Shown in pieces: positions 1 to 8,819 of a stretch of DNA of 64,000 nt. The notes under the pieces are model-generated. The model was not told the origin of the DNA, searched no databases, and saw only the letters and a program-made list of their open reading frames with translations. The DNA lies in assembly GCA_016197405.1 (NCBI GenBank), contig JACPVR010000001.1:186001-250000 (forward strand), given 5' to 3'. The position numbers and the translations under genes were made by a program. Each line of letters starts with the position of its first letter. Positions within the stretch are counted from its first letter, which is position 1. The DNA comes from Mycobacterium sp. (GTDB lineage: Bacteria > Actinomycetota > Actinomycetes > Mycobacteriales > Mycobacteriaceae).

Positions 1-1499
1 AACAGACCGAGCACACCCAGATCTTCCAGCCGCACAACGGTATTCGTTCGGCCCGCGCGGATGGCGATATCGAGCGCACCCTTGGCCGTGCGGTAGGCCC
101 CACCGGAGGTCGTGGCATCGCGCGGCGACACCGCGACCGTTGCCCTGACGGCGGATCCGGCGGCCATCGCCTCCTGCATCATCGCCGCGTGGTCGCCGTC
201 GGCGCGGTTGTCGTCGACGGGCCACATCGTCACGATGTTGCCGCGGTGCATGGCCACCAGCGGGCGGGGGCGGTGTCCGGCCACGAGTTCGGAAACCGTG
301 TGCAGTGCCCGCTGATAGAGCCGGGTGTCGTCGACCGGATCGCCGCCGGCTGTCAGCGCGCCGACGATGGCGACATGCGGACGCGTCAGATCATGCCCGA
401 GCCGTTGCGCGCGCTGCGTCAGCTGTTCGGATGGCACCGGGCCGCCGGCGAGCAGGTCCGCGAGCAGTTCGCCACGCAGCCGATGTTCCACCTCGGCTGC
501 GGTTCGCATTCGCAACAATTCCAGCGATATGACTATCGACGCGTGCTCGACGGCGCGCGCTCCGATCCGATCCAGTGCAGATTCACTGCGGGCGAACCAA
601 ATTCGCGCAGCGGTGTCGTCATCGAGTCTGGCCAGGGAGACGTAGAACCGGGTGCCGTCGTCGACGGCGGAGGCCACCAGCGCCGGTGCGGACGCCGTCT
701 GCGCATCCAGGATCGCACCGGCGCGCCACGCGGTGTCCGGCAGTTCGGCACGGTCGCCCGCCACCGCCAGCACGGTGTTACTGGTGTCGTCGATGAGCAC
801 CGGTCGCGCGATCAATTCCGCGAGCACCGCGGCGATGCCGCTCAGACCACCTGATCGCAGCGTGACCGCCAGCAGTCGCTCGTGGATCTGCTCGGAGCGG
901 GTCAGCACATCGCGCTGATCGCGCAGCGAGTCGTTGAGCCGGCGGAGTTCGTCGAGCCTGTTGGCGGAGGTGACGGCGATGGCGGCGTGGTTGGCCAACA
1001 ACGACAGCCGCTCGATCTCGAAGTCGGTGAAGGTGTGGACCGGTTTGTAGTAGCCGTTGAGGGTGCCGAGGATCTCCGCACCTGCCACCAACGGAACGCT
1101 GACGATGGCCCGGTAGCCCTGCTCGCCGGCGACGCCGCCCCACGGCCCGAAGTCCGGTTCGGCGGTGATGTCGCGCAACGCCACCGGCCGGCCGCCGCCG
1201 AAGGCACGGCTCGACGGCGATCCGCTGCCAAGGCCTATCGGCCGATCGCTGTTGACCCGTGCCACGTACTCCGGGGACAGCCCGCTCCATCCGGTGATGA
1301 GCAATTTCTCACCGGCACGGTCCGGGGTCAGCACCCCGACGAAGTCGAATCCCAGCAGGCTGCGGGCGGTATCGGCGACCAGGTTGAGGACATGGCGCAG
1401 ATCGGTCGCCGACGTCGAGACCGAACTCAGTTCGCGCAGCGCGCCCAGCCAGGTCAGCAGTTCCGAACCCGGCTTGCCGCGAGTGTCGACCGATGTCAT
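1..1499 (-). CDS. GAF-domain PucR/CdaR-like transcriptional regulator (partial)
   Basis: Reading the minus strand from ATG at 1499 gives an open frame with no stop to the window edge, so only the N-terminal ~499 residues are visible. Residues ~20-170 form a GAF-like sensor domain (LVADTARSLLGFDFVGV near the start, ILGTLNGYY, and DFEIERLSLLANHAAIA at its end). A helical, PucR/CdaR-like middle follows (EVEHRLRGELLADLLAGG). The helix-turn-helix expected for the family would lie beyond base 1. It is divergent from the catabolic operon at 1601-7157, with 101 bases between the starts, so it is probably that operon's ligand-responsive regulator. The family call is good; the ligand is unknown. Confidence 0.8.
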   Translation of the reverse strand, partial: MTSVDTRGKPGSELLTWLGALRELSSVSTSATDLRHVLNLVADTARSLLGFDFVGVLTPDRAGEKLLITGWSGLSPEYVARVNSDRPIGLGSGSPSSRAFGGGRPVALRDITAEPDFGPWGGVAGEQGYRAIVSVPLVAGAEILGTLNGYYKPVHTFTDFEIERLSLLANHAAIAVTSANRLDELRRLNDSLRDQRDVLTRSEQIHERLLAVTLRSGGLSGIAAVLAELIARPVLIDDTSNTVLAVAGDRAELPDTAWRAGAILDAQTASAPALVASAVDDGTRFYVSLARLDDDTAARIWFARSESALDRIGARAVEHASIVISLELLRMRTAAEVEHRLRGELLADLLAGGPVPSEQLTQRAQRLGHDLTRPHVAIVGALTAGGDPVDDTRLYQRALHTVSELVAGHRPRPLVAMHRGNIVTMWPVDDNRADGDHAAMMQEAMAAGSAVRATVAVSPRDATTSGGAYRTAKGALDIAIRAGRTNTVVRLEDLGVLGL

Positions 1500-1559
1500 G
1501 CAGCCAGAATGCCAGTGAAGTGTCCGCAAGCACACAAAAGCCGCAAAATGCTGTCTGCG

Positions 1560-1594
1560 TTGACATTGAAGTGGTCGTTTGGTGTGACGACACT
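1560..1594 (+). promoter_or_regulatory. Candidate -35 element and inverted repeat before the catabolic operon
   Basis: A perfect TTGACA lies at 1560-1565, but the position 17-18 bp downstream (TGTGAC/GTGACG) is a poor -10. An imperfect inverted repeat, AGTGGTCG (1570-1577) with CGACACT (1588-1594), sits between this and the ATG at 1601. A good -35 with a weak -10 plus a dyad fits an activator-dependent promoter under the divergent GAF regulator. This is inference from pattern only. Confidence 0.35.
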
Positions 1595-1600
1595 CATAGC

Positions 1601-3094
1601 ATGACTCAAACCGTCGACGGCATCACCGGACAGGACGCTGCGCCGATCGCGCCGGACATGCGCACCATCATCAACCCCGCGACCGGTGCGGCGATACAGA
1701 CCGTGCCCGAACACGGCGCCGCCGGTATCGACCGTGCGGTGGCCACCGCCCTCACCGCGTTCCAGTCCGGGCCCTGGCCGGCGATGGCGCGTAGCGAGCG
1801 GGCCCGGCTGCTGCTGCGCATCGCGGACGCCATCGAGGCGGCATCGGAGCGGCTATACACCCTCGAAGCCCTCAACAACGGCCGCCCGATCACCGAGACC
1901 CGCGCCCAACTCTCCCGGGTACCGGAGTGGTTCCGCTACAACGCCGGCCTGCTGGCGGCACAGCGCCAGGCCGTCCTGCCCGGTGATGGTCCCTACCTGA
2001 CGTATCAGCAGCGGCTGCCGCTCGGTGTGTGCGGGATCATCACTCCGTTCAACCACCCGCTGCTGATCCTGGCGCGCAGTGTGTCCGCGGCACTGGCCAA
2101 CGGCAACACCGTGGTGGTCAAACCGTCGGAGCTCACCCCGCTGACCACGCTGGCACTGGCCGACATCATGTCCGAGGCCGGCTTGCCGGCCGGCGTGGTC
2201 AATGTGGTCACCGGTGCCCGCGAGGCCGGTGCCCGGCTGACACAGCATCCCGACATCGCGAAGATCACCCTGACCGGCGGTACCGAGGCGGGCCGAGCCG
2301 CTGCACAAGCCACCGCCGCCCGATTCGCCCGGGTGACAGCCGAATTGGGCGGTAAGACGCCGGTCGTGGTGTTCGACGACGTGGACCCGGTGGCCGCCGC
2401 CGAAGGCGCCGCGTTCGCGGCGTTCGTCGCCGCAGGCCAATCCTGTGTCGCCGGTTCACGATTCCTGGTGCAGCGCGGGGTCTACGACGCATTCGTCACG
2501 GCACTGTCCGAGCGCGCGCAGGCCATCCGGATCGGTGACCCCACCCTGCCCGGCACCCAGATGGGACCACTGATCAGCGCTCGCCAACGCGACAAGGTCC
2601 ATCAGTTGATCGACACCGGAGTCAGCGAAGGCGCCCGGCTGGCCGCCGGCGGAAATATCCCGGAACTGCCGGAACCGTTGCAGGACGGCTTCTTCCTGCA
2701 ACCGACCGTGCTGGCCGATGCCACCATCGACATGACCGTCGCACGGGAGGAGATCTTCGGGCCGGTCGCCGTCGTCATCCCGTTCGACGACGAAAACGAC
2801 GCCGTGCGAATGGCGAACGACAACCGGTACGGGCTGGGCGCGGGCATCTGGACGCTCGACGTCGGGCGGGCACACCGCGTGGCATCTCGCATCACCGCCG
2901 GCATGGTGTGGGTCAACGACCACCACCGCCTGGAACCGTCGCTGCCCTGGGGCGGTGTCAAGGAATCCGGGATCGGCAAGGACGCCGGCACCGAATCGTT
3001 CGACGACTTCTCGTGGATCAAGACCATCGTCGTGCGCACGGCGGCCGACACCGTGGATTGGTACGGCGGCGCAGACCAGGGCCGGCTGAACTGA
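1601..3094 (+). CDS. NAD(P)+-dependent aldehyde dehydrogenase
   Basis: 497-residue ALDH-superfamily enzyme that oxidises an aldehyde to the acid. Catalytic Glu248 (in VTAELGGKTP) and nucleophile Cys282 (in AAGQSCVAGSR) are both present, as is the cofactor-fold segment ITPFNHPLLI and the late motif EEIFGPV. The ATG at 1601 is preferred over an in-frame upstream start at 1493, because residues from MTQTVDG onward give the usual ALDH length (~490-500) and the earlier codons overlap the divergent regulator's start. It is the first gene of a co-directional set with an MFS carrier, flavin monooxygenase, cupin and amidohydrolase, implying a role in converting a ring-cleavage or side-chain aldehyde. 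Substrate cannot be read from sequence. Confidence 0.9.
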   Translation: MTQTVDGITGQDAAPIAPDMRTIINPATGAAIQTVPEHGAAGIDRAVATALTAFQSGPWPAMARSERARLLLRIADAIEAASERLYTLEALNNGRPITETRAQLSRVPEWFRYNAGLLAAQRQAVLPGDGPYLTYQQRLPLGVCGIITPFNHPLLILARSVSAALANGNTVVVKPSELTPLTTLALADIMSEAGLPAGVVNVVTGAREAGARLTQHPDIAKITLTGGTEAGRAAAQATAARFARVTAELGGKTPVVVFDDVDPVAAAEGAAFAAFVAAGQSCVAGSRFLVQRGVYDAFVTALSERAQAIRIGDPTLPGTQMGPLISARQRDKVHQLIDTGVSEGARLAAGGNIPELPEPLQDGFFLQPTVLADATIDMTVAREEIFGPVAVVIPFDDENDAVRMANDNRYGLGAGIWTLDVGRAHRVASRITAGMVWVNDHHRLEPSLPWGGVKESGIGKDAGTESFDDFSWIKTIVVRTAADTVDWYGGADQGRLN

Positions 3095-3132
3095 TGCGCA
3101 CACCGCGGTCACACAACGAAAGGCACGATCAG

Positions 3133-4497
3133 ATGTCGCAATACGCAACACCGGGGTGGCGCACCGAGATCAGCCGAACCCAATGGCTCGTCCTGGCGGG
3201 CACCACACTGGGATGGGGTCTGGACGGCTTCGCCGGCAGCCTCTACATCCTGGTCCTCGGTCCGGCAATGGCAGAACTGCTGCCCAACAGTGGAATCGAG
3301 GTCGCTCCCGCCTCGATCGCCTACCACGGCGGTCTCACGGTCGCGCTGTTCCTGATCGGGTGGGCCACCGGCGGAATACTCTTCGGTCTTCTCGCCGACT
3401 ACTTCGGGCGCACCAGGGTGTTGTCGGTGGGGATATTGACCTACGCCGTCTTCAGCGCCATGGCCGCGTTCGCCGACACCTGGTGGCAGCTGGGCATCCT
3501 GCGCTTCATCGCCGGTCTGGGTTCCGGTGTCGAGGCGCCCGTTGGTGCGGCGCTGATCGCCGAGACGTGGCGCAACCGCTACCGTGCCCGCGCCTGCGGG
3601 ATCATGATGTCGGGCTACGCGGGCGGATTCTTCGCCGCGGCCGCGGCGTACGCCCTGTTCGGCAGCCACGGCTGGCGGCCGATGCTTTTCCTGGCCGGCG
3701 TCCCGGCGTTGCTGGTCTGGTTCATCCGGCGCTATGTGCCCGAACCCCCCGAGATCGATGCACACATGAAGGCGCGCCGCGAGCGCAAACGGTTGGGCAC
3801 CAACACATCTGCGGACCGCTTCGTCCTGCGCCGACTGTTCGAGCCGCCGCTGCTGCGCCCGATGCTGGTGTGCACGGCGCTGGCGACCGGTGCACTGATC
3901 GCCTTCTGGAGCGTCTCCACCTGGTATCCACAGATCCTGCGTCAACTCACCGCGGCCGAACAGCTACCGGCGGCGATCGCCGACCACCGGGTGGCGATGG
4001 CGGCGATGCTGTTCAACGCCGGCGGCATCATCGGCTACGCCTCGTGGGGATTCCTGGCCGATGTCATCGGACGGCGCCGCACCTTCCTGATGAGCTTCGC
4101 GGTATCGGCCGTGGCCGTCGGATGGACGTTCCCATTCGCCCGCGATTACACAGAACTCCTGATCGCCATGCCGTTCCTCGGCTTCGGCCTGTTCGGTGCA
4201 CTGTCCGGGACCTTCATCTACGCCCCGGAACTGTTCCCGCCGAGTGTGCGCGCCACCGCCCTGGCGGTGTGCAACAGCGTCGGTCGATACATCACCGCCC
4301 TGGGACCGCTCACCGCGGGCGCCATCGCGACCTCGTGGTTCGGCGGCAACCTGGGCGTGGCCACAGCGTGTGTGGCCGCCCTGGGCCTGGTCGCCGTCGT
4401 CGGACTCGCCTTCGCACGGGAGACGCGCGGTGAACCGATGCCTGCCGACCCCACCCATGATCTGACCACCCACCACAGCGAGAAGAGCGCATCATGA
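3133..4497 (+). CDS. MFS transporter, aromatic acid:H+ symporter-like
   Basis: 454-residue major facilitator protein with 12 predicted hydrophobic segments. The loop 2-3 signature is seen as GLLADYFGRTRVL and its repeat in the second half as GFLADVIGRRRTF. The first helix carries WGLDGFAGSLY, resembling the DGxD region of aromatic acid/H+ symporters (AAHS family). The ATG at 3133 follows GAAAGG about ten bases upstream; the in-frame start at 2908 would overlap the dehydrogenase gene and is rejected. The stop overlaps the next gene by ATGA (4494-4497), so it is translationally coupled to the monooxygenase. Likely importer of the substrate degraded by this operon; specificity unknown. Confidence 0.88.
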   Translation: MSQYATPGWRTEISRTQWLVLAGTTLGWGLDGFAGSLYILVLGPAMAELLPNSGIEVAPASIAYHGGLTVALFLIGWATGGILFGLLADYFGRTRVLSVGILTYAVFSAMAAFADTWWQLGILRFIAGLGSGVEAPVGAALIAETWRNRYRARACGIMMSGYAGGFFAAAAAYALFGSHGWRPMLFLAGVPALLVWFIRRYVPEPPEIDAHMKARRERKRLGTNTSADRFVLRRLFEPPLLRPMLVCTALATGALIAFWSVSTWYPQILRQLTAAEQLPAAIADHRVAMAAMLFNAGGIIGYASWGFLADVIGRRRTFLMSFAVSAVAVGWTFPFARDYTELLIAMPFLGFGLFGALSGTFIYAPELFPPSVRATALAVCNSVGRYITALGPLTAGAIATSWFGGNLGVATACVAALGLVAVVGLAFARETRGEPMPADPTHDLTTHHSEKSAS

Positions 4498-5684
4498 CCG
4501 ACTACACGGCAGCGACCGCCATCGTGATCGGGGGCTCCATCGGGGGCCTGACGACCGCACTGTTGTTGCGTGACATCGGCTTCACCGTCGACGTCTACGA
4601 ACGCACACCCGGCGCACTGGACGGGCGGGGCAGCGGTATCGTCCTGCAGCCCGACACCGTCCGGTGGTTCACCGAGCGCAGCTCGCAGAACCTGGCCGAC
4701 CTGAGCACCTCGACCAACTACGTGCAGTACCTCGACCGGGAAAGTCAACTGCAGTACCGCGAGAAGTGCACGTGGACCTACACCTCATGGGGGACCTTCT
4801 ACCGTGCGCTGCTCGCCGATTTCGGCACCGAGCACTACCACTACGGCGAATACGCCTGCGGTTTCAGCCAGGACGAGCAGCACGCTACGGTCCGGTTCGT
4901 CAGTGGCCGAACAGAATCCGCCGACCTGGTGGTCTTCGCCGACGGCGTGACCTCGACCGCCCGGCAACGCTTCGACGCCGACGCGACATTGCGCTACGCC
5001 GGTTACGTCGGCTGGCGCGGCACCGTGCCGCTGGGTTCCCTCGACCCGGCAACCCAGGCCATCCTGCACGACGCCATCACCTACGACGTGATCCCGAACT
5101 CGCACATCACCATGTACCCCATCCCCGGCGAGAACGGCCTCGACCTGGAACACCGGCTGATGAACTACGTCTGGTACCGCAACGTGCCTGCCGGTCCCGA
5201 TCTCACCGAGATGCTGATCGACAAGCGCGGATTTCCCGGGTCGGTGTCGGTACACCCGGGACAGGTCCAGGACCGCTATGTCGCCGAGATGAAAAACGCC
5301 GCGGTCGAATTACTCGCACCGGCGGTCGCCGAGGTGGTGACAGCAACCGAAACGCCTTATCTTCAGGTGCTTTCCGATGTGCGCTCGGCGCGGATGGCAC
5401 AGGGCCGGGTGGCGCTGATCGGTGACGCGGCCTGCGCGGCCCGTCCACACGCTGCGGCGGGCACCGCCAAGGCCGCGGCAGACGGCTGGACCCTGGCTGC
5501 CGCCCTGAGCGAAGCCGGTGGGGATATCGCCGCCGCACTGACCAAATGGGAACCTGCTCAGCTGCAACTGAGCGATTCGCTGCTGCGCCGCGTCGTCGCG
5601 ATGGGTGAGCGTTCGCAGTTCAGCAACACCTGGACACCGGGTGATCCCGACCTCCGCTTCGGCCTGTACGGGCCGGGCCGTTAG
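4494..5684 (+). CDS. FAD-dependent aromatic monooxygenase, 2,6-dihydroxypyridine hydroxylase-like
   Basis: 396-residue class A flavoprotein hydroxylase. The FAD-binding dinucleotide motif is GGSIGG (residues 13-18) and the second FAD contact is G310-D311 (LIGDAA). The stretch after it, RPHAAAGTAKAA, is the form I associate with 2,6-dihydroxypyridine 3-hydroxylase-like enzymes rather than phenol or salicylate hydroxylases. Such enzymes use NAD(P)H and O2 to hydroxylate electron-rich rings. It overlaps the transporter gene by 4 bp and precedes the cupin gene by 37 bp. Inference: first ring-hydroxylating step of the operon. The assignment to a heteroaromatic substrate is only by family resemblance. 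Confidence 0.85.
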   Translation: MTDYTAATAIVIGGSIGGLTTALLLRDIGFTVDVYERTPGALDGRGSGIVLQPDTVRWFTERSSQNLADLSTSTNYVQYLDRESQLQYREKCTWTYTSWGTFYRALLADFGTEHYHYGEYACGFSQDEQHATVRFVSGRTESADLVVFADGVTSTARQRFDADATLRYAGYVGWRGTVPLGSLDPATQAILHDAITYDVIPNSHITMYPIPGENGLDLEHRLMNYVWYRNVPAGPDLTEMLIDKRGFPGSVSVHPGQVQDRYVAEMKNAAVELLAPAVAEVVTATETPYLQVLSDVRSARMAQGRVALIGDAACAARPHAAAGTAKAAADGWTLAAALSEAGGDIAAALTKWEPAQLQLSDSLLRRVVAMGERSQFSNTWTPGDPDLRFGLYGPGR

Positions 5685-5721
5685 CCGACAACTTCAACCG
5701 ACCACACTGAAGGGAAACCCC

Positions 5722-6168
5722 ATGACAGACAACAAGTTCCTCACCGATCTCCCCCTGGCCGGCGAGCTGGTGGCCTCCGATTTCCAGAGCTGGCCGGACT
5801 GGCTCAAGGACGAGTTCGACCAGCATTCCGACGACGGCATGGTCGGATCCCGGCTGCTCAGCGAGAATGACCGGGTGCGGGTATGGGAGATCCGGCTGGC
5901 GCCGGGCGAACGGTGGCACGCTCATCGCCATGTGCTGGATTACTTCTGGACCGCGATCAACGCCGGCAGCAGCCGGCAGCACACCCATGACGGCACCACG
6001 CGTGAGGTGTCCTACCAGGCGGGAGAGACGAGGCACTTCCACTTCGGGCCCGGCGAGTATCTGCTGCACGATATCGAGAACATCGGCGATGATGAACTGA
6101 TCTTCACCACCGTCGAACATCTGGACAGCGCGAACGCCGCGCTGCCGATCGGAGCGCCTCGCTCGTGA
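5722..6168 (+). CDS. Small cupin-domain protein
   Basis: 148-residue single-domain cupin. The metal-site motif is visible as GERWHAHRHVLDYFW followed by the second cupin motif around GPGEYLLHDIENIGDDELIF. The protein starts at ATG 5722, preceded by a GAAGGGA Shine-Dalgarno; earlier in-frame codons lie inside the monooxygenase gene. Its stop overlaps the GTG of the amidohydrolase (GTGA, 6165-6168). Cupins of this size in catabolic operons may be dioxygenases, isomerases or ligand-binding proteins; the residues visible (His-x-His, Glu, a later His) allow a metal centre. No specific reaction can be claimed. Confidence 0.8.
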   Translation: MTDNKFLTDLPLAGELVASDFQSWPDWLKDEFDQHSDDGMVGSRLLSENDRVRVWEIRLAPGERWHAHRHVLDYFWTAINAGSSRQHTHDGTTREVSYQAGETRHFHFGPGEYLLHDIENIGDDELIFTTVEHLDSANAALPIGAPRS

Positions 6169-7157
6169 TAACCCGGCCATTGGCACCCGGCGTGGTCGAC
6201 GTCCACGCCCACTGGTTGCCGCGCGAGCTCTTCGAACTGCCCGGCAGCGGGCCGCACGGCGTGATGCATGATCGCGACGGGCAGCTGTACCTCGGCGACC
6301 TCCCGCTGTCGATCGCGACGAGTTCGATGAGTGATATCGCGGCGATCCGCGACGATATGCGGCGCGCCGACATCGGGGTTCGCGTGCTGTCGGCGCCGCC
6401 GTTCGCCTTTCCGCTGGAAAGCGGGCCGGATGCCGACCGGTACGTGGCCAGCTTCAACGAGGCACTGACCGATGTGGTGTCCGACGCCGACGGCGCACTT
6501 CTGGGCCTGGGCCTGGTCACCCTGGCCGATCCGCACGCATCGTCCACTCAGCTGGAACTGCTGGCAGGCACCGAAGGCATCGCGGGTGTGGCCATCCCGC
6601 CGCTGGCCGGTGGGCAGTCACTCGACGGCCCGGCGCTGCAGCACGTTCTCCGCGAAGCGTCGCGTCTGGATCTGGCGGTCCTGGTGCATCCGATGCAGTT
6701 GCCCCGGCCCGAGTGGGCGCTGTATTACCTGACCAACCTGATCGGCAATCCCGTCGAATCCACCACCGCCGTCGCGTCGTTGATCCTGAGCGGACTCAAG
6801 GCCGAACTGCCCGGTCTGCGCATCTGCTTCGTCCACGGCGGCGGTTGCGCGCCAGGGCTTGTCGGTCGATGGACGCACGGTTGGACGATGCGCGAGGACG
6901 TCCGCCGGGCGACGACGCGGCCACCGCAGGAAGCGTTCGCCGAACTGTTCTTCGACACCGTCACCCATGATGCGCGGCTACTGCAATTCCTCTGCGATGT
7001 GGCCGGCCCGGAGCACGTCGTGTGCGGTAGTGACTACCCGTTCGACATGGCCGAGGCCGATCCGGCGCGATTCGCCGTCGAGCATGGGCCCGGCCGCGCC
7101 ACGTTGGTCCGCGCGGCCAGGCGCTACCTCGGACTGGAGCCGGATGGACAGCAGTAG
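6165..7157 (+). CDS. ACMSD-family amidohydrolase (probable metal-dependent decarboxylase)
   Basis: 330-residue amidohydrolase-2 family protein (aminocarboxymuconate-semialdehyde decarboxylase type). The N-terminal metal motif is VDVHAHW (His14, His16). A middle His lies in VLVHPMQLP and another in CFVHGGGCAPGLVGRW, and the late metal-binding Asp lies in VVCGSDYPFDM. Members usually decarboxylate or hydrolyse ring-derived acids. GTG 6165 is the start, coupled by a 4-bp overlap to the cupin gene. Last gene of the operon; with an aldehyde dehydrogenase and ring hydroxylase it suggests a meta-cleavage-like or non-oxidative decarboxylation route. Substrate is unknown. Confidence 0.85.
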   Translation: MITRPLAPGVVDVHAHWLPRELFELPGSGPHGVMHDRDGQLYLGDLPLSIATSSMSDIAAIRDDMRRADIGVRVLSAPPFAFPLESGPDADRYVASFNEALTDVVSDADGALLGLGLVTLADPHASSTQLELLAGTEGIAGVAIPPLAGGQSLDGPALQHVLREASRLDLAVLVHPMQLPRPEWALYYLTNLIGNPVESTTAVASLILSGLKAELPGLRICFVHGGGCAPGLVGRWTHGWTMREDVRRATTRPPQEAFAELFFDTVTHDARLLQFLCDVAGPEHVVCGSDYPFDMAEADPARFAVEHGPGRATLVRAARRYLGLEPDGQQ

Positions 7158-7318
7158 GCACCCGAGCATCGACGCCGGGCTCGCCCAGGCGCTGTGCTGG
7201 GGTGTCCCGCTGTCGATAGTGGATGCCCCGCAAGCACCCTTGTCTCCCCCGCGCGGGGATACCGCGCGGCGTTCCCTGCTGGGCCGCCTGCTCACCTTCA
7301 CCACGCGGGCGACCTAGG

Positions 7319-7327
7319 TTATCCACA
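7319..7327 (+). promoter_or_regulatory. Perfect DnaA-box sequence TTATCCACA
   Basis: TTATCCACA, the classical DnaA box, occurs once in the 240-base gap 7158-7397 before the DUF222 gene. Downstream at 7385-7390 is CATAAT, a good -10 placed 7 bases before the ATG at 7398, so the gene may be transcribed as a leaderless mRNA. No cluster of further DnaA boxes was noticed nearby, so this is not an origin. Whether DnaA binds is untested. Confidence 0.5.
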
Positions 7328-7397
7328 GAGCCGATTTCGTCCACACGCTGCACTTTTACCGCTCTGTCTGTCACACCCCGATGCCATAATCGAAAGC

Positions 7398-8816
7398 ATG
7401 TTCGATGGCCTTCCCGGCGTGGACGCCCTGCACGAGGTCGATGACGCGACCGTCATCGCCGCCATCGAAGGCTGGGCCCGGGCAGAATCGGCGGCCGCCG
7501 CGCGACGGCTGGCGTGGATCGGTGAACTGGTCCGCCGCAACTGCGAGGACGACGACGACCCGCGGGCGCTGTGGGCGTGCGACCTGTGGGCGTGCACGGT
7601 GGCGGAGGTCGGTGCCGCGCTCAATGTGAGTCGCGGGCGCGCCAGCACGCAGATGAACCTGGCCGAGGCGTTGCGCACCCGGTTACCCAAGATGGCCGAG
7701 CTCTTCCTGGCGGGCGCGTTATCGCCGCGGCTGGTGTCGGTGATCGCCTGGCGCACCCACCTGGTGGACGCCGACTCCGAGGCGATGCGGCTCATCGATG
7801 CTGATATCGCCCGGCAGGCAAGCACTTTCGGGTCGCTGTCGGAGGCCAGACTGGAACAGGCCATCGACGTCGCGGTGCAACGCCATGATCCCGACGCCGT
7901 CGTGCGGTTCGAGGTGGCAGCGCACGATCGCACTGTCGAGTTCGGCAAGCCCGATGACGAGACCGGCACGTCCTCGATGTGGGGCCGGCTCTACCGGACC
8001 GATGCCGAGGTGCTCGACCGGTTGTTGACGACCATGGCGCGCAGCGTCTGCGATGCCGACCCGCGCACCGTCGGCCAGCGACGCTCAGATGCCATGGGCG
8101 CCGTCGCCCACCGCGCCGACCGGCTGGTGTGCCAATGCGGTAAACCCGACTGCCCCAACACCACCGCACAGCCCGCGCCGCCGGTGATCATCCACGTCGT
8201 CGCCGACCAGGAGGCGGTGAACGCTGCCACCGAAAAGCGCCGGGCCCCGGGCGGTGTGCTGCTCAGTGGCGGCGCCATCCCCACCCCGTTGCTCGGCGAG
8301 CTCCTCGGCAACGGGGCGAAGCTCAAGCCCCTGCTGGTTGCGTGCGACGATGCCGAACCGCGGTACCGTCCGTCGGCGGCATTGCAGGAATTCGTGCGCT
8401 GCCGCGACCTGATGTGCCGATTCCCCGGCTGCGAGGTACCGGCCCAATCCTGCGATGTGGACCATACGATCCCCTATCCCGTCGGGCCGACGCATCCGTC
8501 GAATCTCAAATGCCTATGCCGAAATCACCATCTGCTCAAGACGTTCTGGGGCGGGACCGGGGGCTGGACCGACGTGCAGCACCCCGACGGCACGGTGGTG
8601 TGGACATCGCCGGCGGGCCGCACGTACCCGACGCAGCCGGGCAGCCGGTTGTTCTTTCCCCGGTGGGATGTGCGAACCGACCCGCTGCCGGGGTCCCGGA
8701 TCATCGCCGAAGGATCGCCGAGCCGCGGTCTGATGATGCCGACGCGCCGGCGCACCCGAAAGGCCGAACGCGCGCAACGCATCAAAGCCCAACGGGCATC
8801 GAATGATACGAGCTGA
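7398..8816 (+). CDS. DUF222/13E12-repeat family protein with HNH nuclease motif
   Basis: 472-residue member of the DUF222 (13E12) family that is multicopy in mycobacteria. Residues ~1-300 are the helical DUF222 region; the C-terminal part holds an HNH-type motif (CDVDHTIPYP, then NLKCLCRNHHLLK) with cysteines CRFPGC and CQCGKPDC that could bind zinc. In M. tuberculosis related REP13E12 copies serve as prophage integration targets. ATG 7398 is chosen because CATAAT lies just upstream; the longer in-frame start at 7194 would run through the DnaA box. It stands alone between the catabolic operon and the proteasome block. Function is unproven; it may be a domesticated mobile-element nuclease. Confidence 0.85.
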   Translation: MFDGLPGVDALHEVDDATVIAAIEGWARAESAAAARRLAWIGELVRRNCEDDDDPRALWACDLWACTVAEVGAALNVSRGRASTQMNLAEALRTRLPKMAELFLAGALSPRLVSVIAWRTHLVDADSEAMRLIDADIARQASTFGSLSEARLEQAIDVAVQRHDPDAVVRFEVAAHDRTVEFGKPDDETGTSSMWGRLYRTDAEVLDRLLTTMARSVCDADPRTVGQRRSDAMGAVAHRADRLVCQCGKPDCPNTTAQPAPPVIIHVVADQEAVNAATEKRRAPGGVLLSGGAIPTPLLGELLGNGAKLKPLLVACDDAEPRYRPSAALQEFVRCRDLMCRFPGCEVPAQSCDVDHTIPYPVGPTHPSNLKCLCRNHHLLKTFWGGTGGWTDVQHPDGTVVWTSPAGRTYPTQPGSRLFFPRWDVRTDPLPGSRIIAEGSPSRGLMMPTRRRTRKAERAQRIKAQRASNDTS

Positions 8817-8819
8817 GCG

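Noticed and set aside
7319..7327. Chromosomal or plasmid origin of replication
   Set aside because: A single DnaA box with no cluster, AT-rich region or dnaA/dnaN neighbours.
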